From assembly GCF_900114465.1 (NCBI RefSeq), contig NZ_FOTD01000004.1, positions 151,660-198,281 on the forward strand: DNA of 46,622 bases, read 5' to 3'. The first letter of the stretch is position 1. Every line of letters starts with the position of its first letter. The stretch is from Trichococcus palustris (GTDB lineage: Bacteria > Bacillota > Bacilli > Lactobacillales > Aerococcaceae). Under the pieces are notes generated by a model. It saw nothing but the letters and a program-made list of their open reading frames with translations, was not told the origin of the DNA and ran no database searches. The translations under genes and the position numbers were made by a program. This document shows positions 40,438 through 46,622 of this stretch, piece by piece.

Positions 40438-42141
40438 ATGGGCAATGTGCGTAAGTGGTGGCATGATTTGATCGTTTACCAGGTTTATCCGATGAGCTTC
40501 CAGGATTCGAACGGGGATGGCGTAGGGGATGTCCGGGGCGTCATCAAACGGTTGGATTATATCCAACTTCTGGGCGTCAACATGATTTGGCTGAATCCGA
40601 TTTTTACGTCGCCGAAAATTGATAACGGTTACGACATCTCCGATTTTATGGCAATCGATCCGCTGTTCGGGACGATGGAAGAGGTGGAGGAATTGATTCA
40701 GGAGGCGCACAAGCGCGGCATCAAAGTCATCTTTGACTTCGTCATGAACCATACTTCCAATCAGCATCCTTGGTTCAAGGAAGCATTGAAAGGGAAGGAC
40801 AATCCCTACCGGGACTATTATTTGTGGGCGGATGGCAAAAACGGCGGCAAGGATCTGCCGAATAATTGGGAATCGTTCTTCACGGGGACGGTCTGGGAAA
40901 AGGAACCGATCGGCGACCAGTACTATTTCCATCTGTTCGCGAAGGAAATGCCCGATCTGAATTGGGAGAATCCTGAGGTGCGCAAGGCGATGATCGAGAT
41001 AGCCTTTTTCTGGTTGGACAAAGGGATCGACGGGTTCCGTCTGGATGCCTTCATCCATCTGCAGAAAGAGGCGGGATTCCCGGATCTGCCGGGGTTGAAG
41101 GAAGGCGAAATCGCCTTGGCCGAGAACTACTATGCCAATTTGCCGAAAATAAACGAATACATGAAATTCTTTACGACGACTTTGCGGGAACGTTATCCGG
41201 ATACCTTCATTGTAGGGGAAGCGGCGTCCGCGACGGTCGATTTGGCGCATGCCTACACCGACCCTATATTGGGGGGCTGTGATACGGTCATCACTTTCCG
41301 TTATTTCACAATGGATGAATCGGCGAAAGATCCGCGTCTATCCTCAAACATGCAGAAGACGAGTCTTTTATTTGGGGAATTCAAGAAAAACATGCATGAA
41401 TGGCAAAGAGCCATGGCTGATGTCGGCGGACCGACCTTGTATTGGAACAATCATGATATGGCACGGGTCGTTTCGCGCATCGGGGATGATGTCCATTACC
41501 GCGATGACAGCGCCAAAATGTTGGCGGTCTTGATGTACCTGCAAAAAGGGATTCCGTTCATCCTGAACGGCGAGGAGCTGGGCATGAAGAACCTGTACAT
41601 CGACGATATCAGGGATTTCAATTCACCGGAGGCACAAACTTTCTATGAAGAGGCATTGGCGTTGGGTTATACGGAAGAATCGATTCTGCACAACTTACGC
41701 GAAAGTTCCAAAGATGCCAGCCGCGGCGCGATGCAATGGGACGATTCCGCCTATGCAGGCTTTTCCGAGGTGAAACCTTGGAGTGGTGTCAACATCGAGC
41801 CGGCCTACAATGTGGAGGCGGAGGAAGATAATCCGGAAAGCGTTCTGCATTTTTACCGCAGGATGCTTCAGCTGAAGAAAACCGATCTGTTTGTTGATGG
41901 CTCTTATTTCCCTTGGGATACCGATGACGATTTTTACGTCTATGAGCGGGTACTGAACAAAAAAGGCGGATTGGTCATCTGCAATGTGACCGATCAGCCG
42001 CAAGAATTTGTGCTGCCGCCGCTGGAACAACAAGGCTATCGGCACATTTTATTGCAAAACAGCGGCGTATGGATGGAAGGCGACAACGTGCATTTGGGTC
42101 CTTACGGAGCGGTTGTTTTCCAGACGGACTACACCCAATAG
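40438..42141 (+). CDS. GH13 alpha-glucosidase (oligo-1,6-glucosidase/maltodextrin glucosidase type)
   Basis: Releases glucose from short alpha-glucans. The 567-residue protein has the (beta/alpha)8 GH13 signatures: DFVMNHTS, the nucleophile D203 in GFRLDAF, acid/base E261 in IVGEAAS and D340 in NNHDMARV. Start VYQVYPMSFQDSNGDGVGD is typical of the oligo-1,6-glucosidase/trehalose-6-phosphate hydrolase group, so bond preference is not certain. No signal peptide. The ribosome site GAGGT lies before the ATG. First gene of the maltose operon, 70 bp before the phosphorylase gene. No transporter or LacI-type regulator is present in the window. Confidence 0.92.
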   Translation: MGNVRKWWHDLIVYQVYPMSFQDSNGDGVGDVRGVIKRLDYIQLLGVNMIWLNPIFTSPKIDNGYDISDFMAIDPLFGTMEEVEELIQEAHKRGIKVIFDFVMNHTSNQHPWFKEALKGKDNPYRDYYLWADGKNGGKDLPNNWESFFTGTVWEKEPIGDQYYFHLFAKEMPDLNWENPEVRKAMIEIAFFWLDKGIDGFRLDAFIHLQKEAGFPDLPGLKEGEIALAENYYANLPKINEYMKFFTTTLRERYPDTFIVGEAASATVDLAHAYTDPILGGCDTVITFRYFTMDESAKDPRLSSNMQKTSLLFGEFKKNMHEWQRAMADVGGPTLYWNNHDMARVVSRIGDDVHYRDDSAKMLAVLMYLQKGIPFILNGEELGMKNLYIDDIRDFNSPEAQTFYEEALALGYTEESILHNLRESSKDASRGAMQWDDSAYAGFSEVKPWSGVNIEPAYNVEAEEDNPESVLHFYRRMLQLKKTDLFVDGSYFPWDTDDDFYVYERVLNKKGGLVICNVTDQPQEFVLPPLEQQGYRHILLQNSGVWMEGDNVHLGPYGAVVFQTDYTQ

Positions 42142-42211
42142 GAAAACAACCGGGAAAGGCACCTGCAAGGGACAGAAAAAATCACTTGAATTTTATTAGG
42201 GGGCATTCTAT

Positions 42212-44497
42212 ATGAAGAGACTTTTCGATATCGATACTTGGAAAATAACGACGAATGAATTGGACAAGGCAAACAAGCGGCTGCAGGAAAGTTTGACTGC
42301 AATCGGCAACGGCTATATGGGGATGCGCGGAAACTTTGAGGAAGGCTACTCCGGGGACACGCATGAGGGAACCTATTTGGCGGGGGTTTGGTATCCGGAT
42401 AAAACGCGCGTAGGTTGGTGGAAGAACGGGTATCCGGAATATTTCGGCAAAGTGATCAATGCACTGAATTTCATCGCGGTAGGGATCGAAGTGAATGGGG
42501 AGACGGTGGACTTGGCGAAAAACGACATTTCCGATTTCCGCCTGGAGTTGGATATGCGACAAGGCCTGCTGAACCGCGGTTTCGTTTGGAAAAGCGAGAA
42601 CGGGGAGACGGTTGTGCGTTTCACATTCCAGCGGGCTGTCAGCATCGCGAAGAAGGAACTGGCCCTGATCCGCATTGAAGCGGAGGTGTTGGACGGAACC
42701 GCTGACGTTACCTTCCATCCTCGTCTGGACAGCAACGTTACCAACGAAGACGCCAACTACGAGGAAATGTTCTGGACGGAAGTGGCCCGTTCAATCGATA
42801 CACCGGTCAGATTGACCGCCAAAACCATCCCGAATCCGTTCGGTATTGAACAATTCACCGTCACGGCGGCCATGATGAACGTTGCGGATGGCTTGGAAAA
42901 GACAAGCAGCAACGAGAGCCCGCTATTAGTAGAAGAAACCTTCAATGGGACGATTGCCTCCGGAGGGAAGCTGACTTTGACAAAATACGTGGCGATCGTA
43001 ACGAGCCGGGACGTTCCCGAAGAGGGACAGGCAGCTGTGGCGAAAACGCTGTTGGCAGAAGCTGCTTCAAAGGGCTATGATTCCCTGATCGCGGAGCATG
43101 TTGCGGCATGGGCGGAACGCTGGAATAGGGCCGACGTAAAAATCGCGGGCGATGAGGAAGCGCAGCAAGGCATCCGCTTCAATATCTTCGGGCTGTTCTC
43201 GACCTACTATGGGGAAGATGAACGCCTGAACATCGGGCCGAAAGGATTCACCGGCGAGAAATACGGCGGCGCCACCTATTGGGATACGGAAGCGTACATG
43301 GTGCCGATGTATCTGTCCGTTGCGGAACCGCGCGTGACGGAACAATTGCTGCGTTACCGGCATAGCCAATTGCCGGGAGCTTTCCACAATGCGAAACAGC
43401 AAGGGCTGAAGGGTGCCCTATATCCGATGGTCACGTTTACGGGGGTCGAGTGCCACAATGAATGGGAAATAACATTCGAGGAAATCCACCGCAACGGAGC
43501 GGTTGCGCATGCCATCTATAACTACACGAACTATACGGGCGACGAAGCCTATCTGTTGACGAAAGGGATCGATGTTTTGACGGGGATTTCCCGTTTCTGG
43601 GCCGACCGTGTCCATTTTTCAAAACGGAAACAAAAATATATGATCCATGGCGTCACCGGTCCGAACGAGTATGAAAACAACGTGAACAACAATTACCACA
43701 CCAATAATATGGCTGCCTGGACTCTGGAATATACGTTGGAGAGCTTGGCGAAAGTGTCGGATGACAAATTGGCCGAGCTGGCTGTTTCGGAAGAAGAAAT
43801 GGCGCAATGGCAAGACATCGTCGATCATATGTATTATCCGCACGATGCGACATTGGGGGTGTTTGTCCAACAAGACACCTTCTTGGACAAAGACATCCGC
43901 ACCGTCGATACGTTGGACCCCGCCGAGAGGCCGTTGAACCAACACTGGTCATGGGACAAGATTTTACGGTCCCCATTCATCAAACAGGCGGATGTGCTGC
44001 AGAGCATTTATTTCTTGAACGACCGCTATACGTGGGAAGAAAAAGAACGGAACTTCGACTTCTACGAACCGATGACCGTTCATGAATCATCTCTTTCCGC
44101 CAGTGTGCATGCCATTTTGGCGGCCGAATTAGGTAAAGAGGACAAAGCGGTGGAACTTTATGCGCGCACGGCCCGTTTGGATTTGGACAACTACAATAAC
44201 GATACCCAAGATGGTTTGCATATTACTTCCATGAGCGGAGCCTGGTTGGCGATCGTTCAAGGCTTTGCTGGGATGCGCGTCAGCGACAACCAACTCCAGT
44301 TCAAACCGTTCCTGCCGAAAAACTGGCAAGGCTATGATTTCAAGATCAATTTCCGCGGAAGCCTGTTGGATGTGGCCATCACGGGAGGCGAGGTTACCCT
44401 TAAGGTGGTTGAAGGTCCGGCTTTGAATGTGAAGATTTTTGAAGAAGTCATCGCAGTGAATGGTACCGTGGTGAAGAGTTTAATTGAAGTGGAGTAA
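42212..44497 (+). CDS. mapA: Maltose phosphorylase (GH65)
   Basis: Splits maltose with phosphate into glucose and beta-glucose 1-phosphate. The 761-residue protein has the GH65 layout: an N-terminal beta-sandwich (about 1-270), a helical barrel (about 310-680) and a C-terminal beta domain. The general acid is E486 in [14 protein letters not shown], the motif of maltose phosphorylases of lactobacilli. Kojibiose or trehalose phosphorylase is less likely given the beta-phosphoglucomutase partner and the NEYENNVNN motif. The ribosome site AGGGGG precedes the ATG. Confidence 0.93.
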   Translation: MKRLFDIDTWKITTNELDKANKRLQESLTAIGNGYMGMRGNFEEGYSGDTHEGTYLAGVWYPDKTRVGWWKNGYPEYFGKVINALNFIAVGIEVNGETVDLAKNDISDFRLELDMRQGLLNRGFVWKSENGETVVRFTFQRAVSIAKKELALIRIEAEVLDGTADVTFHPRLDSNVTNEDANYEEMFWTEVARSIDTPVRLTAKTIPNPFGIEQFTVTAAMMNVADGLEKTSSNESPLLVEETFNGTIASGGKLTLTKYVAIVTSRDVPEEGQAAVAKTLLAEAASKGYDSLIAEHVAAWAERWNRADVKIAGDEEAQQGIRFNIFGLFSTYYGEDERLNIGPKGFTGEKYGGATYWDTEAYMVPMYLSVAEPRVTEQLLRYRHSQLPGAFHNAKQQGLKGALYPMVTFTGVECHNEWEITFEEIHRNGAVAHAIYNYTNYTGDEAYLLTKGIDVLTGISRFWADRVHFSKRKQKYMIHGVTGPNEYENNVNNNYHTNNMAAWTLEYTLESLAKVSDDKLAELAVSEEEMAQWQDIVDHMYYPHDATLGVFVQQDTFLDKDIRTVDTLDPAERPLNQHWSWDKILRSPFIKQADVLQSIYFLNDRYTWEEKERNFDFYEPMTVHESSLSASVHAILAAELGKEDKAVELYARTARLDLDNYNNDTQDGLHITSMSGAWLAIVQGFAGMRVSDNQLQFKPFLPKNWQGYDFKINFRGSLLDVAITGGEVTLKVVEGPALNVKIFEEVIAVNGTVVKSLIEVE

Positions 44498-44546
44498 AGA
44501 CGAGCGAAACAGTGTTCTTAAAGCGAGGCAGAAAGTTGGTGCAGGG

Positions 44547-45206
44547 ATGAGAGGGATCGTATTCGACTTGGATGGCGTTCTGACGGATACCGCCGAATAC
44601 CACTATCAGGCATGGAAAGCATTGGGAGAAAAAATAGGCATTCCGTTTGATCGGGCCTTCAACGAAAATCTGAAAGGGATCAGCCGCATGGATTCTTTGG
44701 AAAGAATCCTGGAATTGGGCCATAAGGAGAACGACTATACCCAAGCAGAGAAGGAAATCTTGGCGTCAGATAAGAATGAGCATTACAAGGAACTCATTCT
44801 GGAAATTACGCCGAAGGATCTCTTGCCGGGAATCAAAGCGTTCATTGAAGCGGCTAAAGCCAGAGGGTTGCGTTTGGCATTGGCCTCGGCCAGCAAAAAT
44901 GGCCCTGTCATTTTGGAACGACTGGGCATGACGGATTATTTTGAAGCGGTAGTGGATCCGTCAACGTTGGAGCACGGAAAACCCGACCCGGAAATATTTA
45001 CCAAGGGAGCGGAGCTGCTCGGATTGCCGGCCGAGGAATGCGTCGGGATCGAGGACGCGCAAGCCGGCATTGCAGCCATCAACGCAGCCGGTATGTTCTC
45101 GGTGGGGGTAGGATCCGCCGAATCGATGAAAGAAGCGGATCTGTTTGTGGAGAGCACGGCGGATCTTGATTTGGATGAGATTATGCGCGCGGCAGCGGCG
45201 AAATAA
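44547..45206 (+). CDS. pgmB: Beta-phosphoglucomutase
   Basis: Converts beta-glucose 1-phosphate from the maltose phosphorylase into glucose 6-phosphate, linking it to glycolysis. The 219-residue protein has the HAD nucleophile motif FDLDGVLTDTAEYHYQAWKAL (D7, D9), the cap residue motif KGISRMDSL, ASASKNGP (motif II) and the late GIEDAQAG (motif IV), all as in Lactococcus PgmB. The frame is open to 44484 inside mapA, but ATG 44547 fits the family start. Third gene of the operon; no terminator is seen directly after it. Confidence 0.94.
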   Translation: MRGIVFDLDGVLTDTAEYHYQAWKALGEKIGIPFDRAFNENLKGISRMDSLERILELGHKENDYTQAEKEILASDKNEHYKELILEITPKDLLPGIKAFIEAAKARGLRLALASASKNGPVILERLGMTDYFEAVVDPSTLEHGKPDPEIFTKGAELLGLPAEECVGIEDAQAGIAAINAAGMFSVGVGSAESMKEADLFVESTADLDLDEIMRAAAAK

Positions 45207-45849
45207 GGAAGAATAAAACATAAAAAAATTCAAAAAAAGTTTCAAAAAAAGAGAGTTAACACTTGAAAAGTTAGCGCTTACATGTTATTATTACAGTGTA
45301 AAGAAGGACAGGAAATATAAATCGAAAGAGATATATGGAATGATTTCTTTACGCAGAACCAATTGAAGTTCTAGCAGTTTATGATTTTAATTTCATTCAT
45401 GATCGAGTAGAGACTTTCAGTATAGACCCGAAAATCTAGAACAGAATCAAAATGACAGATTGAATGAAAAAATTAAACGTAACAGTAGAAAAGATTTAGA
45501 ATAGCTTCAAAAACTAAACCAAATTGATTTAACCTGTGAAGTTAGAATCATAATAGAATGGATAAAGGTTCAAAATGAGAAACATTTTAGGCGAGTAAAC
45601 TTAAGATGTTATCTCGAAGAAGATTCTTGTTTAGATGTGAGTGGCGAGATGCCCCGTTTGAACAGTCAAAAGGATCTTCAGTTATACAACTTCATATTGT
45701 GGCCATGTTCCTCATTCAGTGGAAGTAAAAGTCCGAGAAGTTTGTAAGACTCACATGAGCGAAGATCATGTAAACTAACAATTAACTTAAGTATCGACGA
45801 TGTTATGTTGGTACATAAATTACAGGAACTAGTGCTACAAGCATGAAGC
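45207..45849. other. AT-rich non-coding stretch after the maltose operon
   Basis: About 640 bp with stops in all frames and no gene recognised. It is distinctly more AT-rich than the flanking genes. It begins with a cre-bearing promoter and ends at a strong terminator, so it is probably transcribed as an untranslated RNA, a long operon 3' tail, or the scar of a lost gene. Confidence 0.55.
45263..45291 (+). promoter_or_regulatory. Promoter with cre box in its spacer, upstream of no gene
   Basis: -35 TTGAAA (45263-45268), 17-bp spacer, -10 TATTAT (45286-45291). The complement of 45269-45282 reads TGTAAGCGCTAACT, 13 of 14 positions of the CcpA consensus, filling the spacer. Strong catabolite repression is predicted, but no open reading frame follows. 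Confidence 0.7.
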
Positions 45850-45898
45850 GGGGCTACCTCATCTTTGAGGTAGCCTCTTATTTTTTGTCGGAAGACTA
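45850..45898 (+). terminator. Terminator before the rRNA promoters
   Basis: Perfect arms GGCTACCTCA/TGAGGTAGCC (45852-45861, 45866-45875) followed by TCTTATTTTTT. Confidence 0.88.
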
Positions 45899-45969
45899 CC
45901 GCTTCAAGGGATGGTGACAAGAGAATTGCTTTTCAGGAAATTTTGAACGGAAATGTTGATGGTGAAGTA

Positions 45970-45999
45970 TTGACAGGGCTTACATTTTTGTGGTAATCT
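45970..45999 (+). promoter_or_regulatory. rRNA promoter P1
   Basis: Consensus -35 TTGACA (45970-45975), 18-bp spacer, -10 TAATCT (45994-45999). Confidence 0.6.
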
Positions 46000-46072
46000 T
46001 TAGTTCCTCGGGTTGCTTGATTCATTTTTATGCCGGTTGGATATTTCAAAACATGGATAAGTTGAAATGTGT

Positions 46073-46101
46073 TTGACACGGAAGTGAAATGATGATAATA
46101 T
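46073..46101 (+). promoter_or_regulatory. rRNA promoter P2
   Basis: -35 TTGACA (46073-46078), 17-bp spacer, -10 TAATAT (46096-46101). Confidence 0.75.
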
Positions 46102-46146
46102 TATCAAGTTATCTTTTACAAGGCACCTACAGGATATGAAATGTTG

Positions 46147-46175
46147 TTGACATGCTATCGAAACGATGTTATTAT
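46147..46175 (+). promoter_or_regulatory. rRNA promoter P3
   Basis: -35 TTGACA (46147-46152), 17-bp spacer, -10 TATTAT (46170-46175). Confidence 0.75.
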
Positions 46176-46235
46176 ATGAAAGTTGCCGCTTCAAATTTGA
46201 AAAAACGCTTTTGGAATTTATTTTTTTCAAAGTTG

Positions 46236-46264
46236 TTGACAAGATATTGAAGCCGTGATAATAT
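46236..46264 (+). promoter_or_regulatory. rRNA promoter P4
   Basis: -35 TTGACA (46236-46241), 17-bp spacer, -10 TAATAT (46259-46264). The hairpin CTATCAC/GTGATAG (46272-46292) follows at the predicted RNA 5' end. Confidence 0.8.
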
Positions 46265-46301
46265 GAATAAGCTATCACGTAATAAGTGATAGGCGAGATT
46301 G

Positions 46302-46321
46302 CCCTTTGAAAACTGAACAAA
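46302..46321 (+). promoter_or_regulatory. rRNA leader antitermination-type box
   Basis: TTTGAAAACTGAACAAA, the conserved leader sequence of rRNA operons in Bacilli, about 150 bp before 16S; it includes the boxA-like region used by Nus factors. Confidence 0.75.
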
Positions 46322-46463
46322 GAATGAACGAACCAAATGTGCAGGGAGCTTTGATTCTATCAAAGCAAACGAAGGCGATACACAGTATCGCAAACATAAA
46401 GTCAGTAACGTAACAAATGAGCTTTTAAATTTTACATGTAGGATTTCTGTACAAGAGTCCACA

Positions 46464-46622
46464 TTTACATGAGAGTTTGATCCTGGCTCAGGACGAACGC
46501 TGGCGGCGTGCCTAATACATGCAAGTCGAACGGTTCTTTCTTTTGGAAGCTTGCTTCCGATCGAGAGAATAGTGGCGAACGGGTGAGTAACACGTGGGTA
46601 ACCTGCCCATAAGAGGGGGATA
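46464..46622 (+). rRNA. 16S ribosomal RNA, 5' end (cut by the right edge)
   Basis: The universal GAGAGTTTGATCCTGGCTC begins at 46471, followed by GACGAACGCTGGCGGCGTGC, and ATACATGCAAGTCGAACG. The 5' end at 46464 is set by comparison with the Bacillus 16S start. The V1 loop (TCTTTCTTTTGGAAGCTTGC region) fits Carnobacteriaceae-type Lactobacillales. Only about 159 bases are inside the window. Confidence 0.97.

Noticed and set aside
45678-46462. Short leftward frames in the rRNA upstream region
   Set aside because: They cross the four rRNA promoters, leader and terminator and lack ribosome sites.

Overview
The window looks like chromosome of a low-to-mid GC Gram-positive coccus of the Lactobacillales, most likely a Carnobacteriaceae member close to Trichococcus. 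The reasons are the 5' end of a 16S rRNA gene at the right edge, strong AGGAGG-type ribosome sites, cre boxes, a Bacillus-type Per box and Zur box, a maltose phosphorylase route, a MutY lacking its iron-sulfur cluster ligands, and very large cell-wall hydrolases built from GW modules. The genus is an inference.

Layout. 1-426: a secreted Thr/Pro-rich repeat protein running off the left edge. 930-8799: a cell-surface polysaccharide block (LytR-CpsA-Psr ligase, galE, galU, two glycosyltransferases, a Wzz-like protein, an EpsG-like polymerase). 9001-15550: two giant secreted peptidoglycan hydrolases with GW modules. 15616-19429: azoreductase, membrane-linked glycosyltransferase, short-chain dehydrogenase and YdcF-like protein. 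19601-21807: an ATPase/RloB pair resembling the AbiL/RloAB anti-phage systems, plus a small unknown gene. 22375-26503: a small membrane protein, then a leftward operon (ComX/SigH-like sigma factor, DUF1659, DUF2922, LysM amidase without signal peptide) divergent from a ComK-like regulator. 26657-30811: YflT-type stress protein, recX, mutY, a DUF402 phosphatase. 30997-40182: SGNH-like surface protein, pullulanase, HAD phosphatase, FUSC-type membrane protein, perR, proC, and a zinc-binding lipoprotein under a Zur box. 40438-45206: a maltose/maltodextrin operon (GH13 glucosidase, GH65 phosphorylase, beta-phosphoglucomutase). 45207-46622: a long AT-rich non-coding stretch with a cre-bearing promoter and its own terminator, four tandem rRNA promoters, the rRNA leader and the start of 16S.

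The least explained signal is a family of modular repeats at four intergenic loci (about 17.57-17.85, 21.89-22.39, 22.87-23.28 and 35.83-36.10 kb). All copies have the same orientation. They share conserved linkers joined by hairpins whose arms change sequence but stay paired, end in a terminator-like hairpin with a U-rich tail, and butt against the stop codon of a leftward gene. This pattern suggests a structured RNA family or a mobile BOX-like element. A second, unrelated repeat family lies after galU, near 27.9 kb and near 32.3 kb.

Working together: the surface block makes, elongates and attaches a wall polysaccharide, and the GW hydrolases probably bind wall or lipoteichoic polymers and remodel peptidoglycan. 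Pullulanase plus the maltose operon degrade alpha-glucans to glucose and glucose 6-phosphate. The ComK-like/sigma locus looks like a competence or differentiation switch that commands a lytic amidase.
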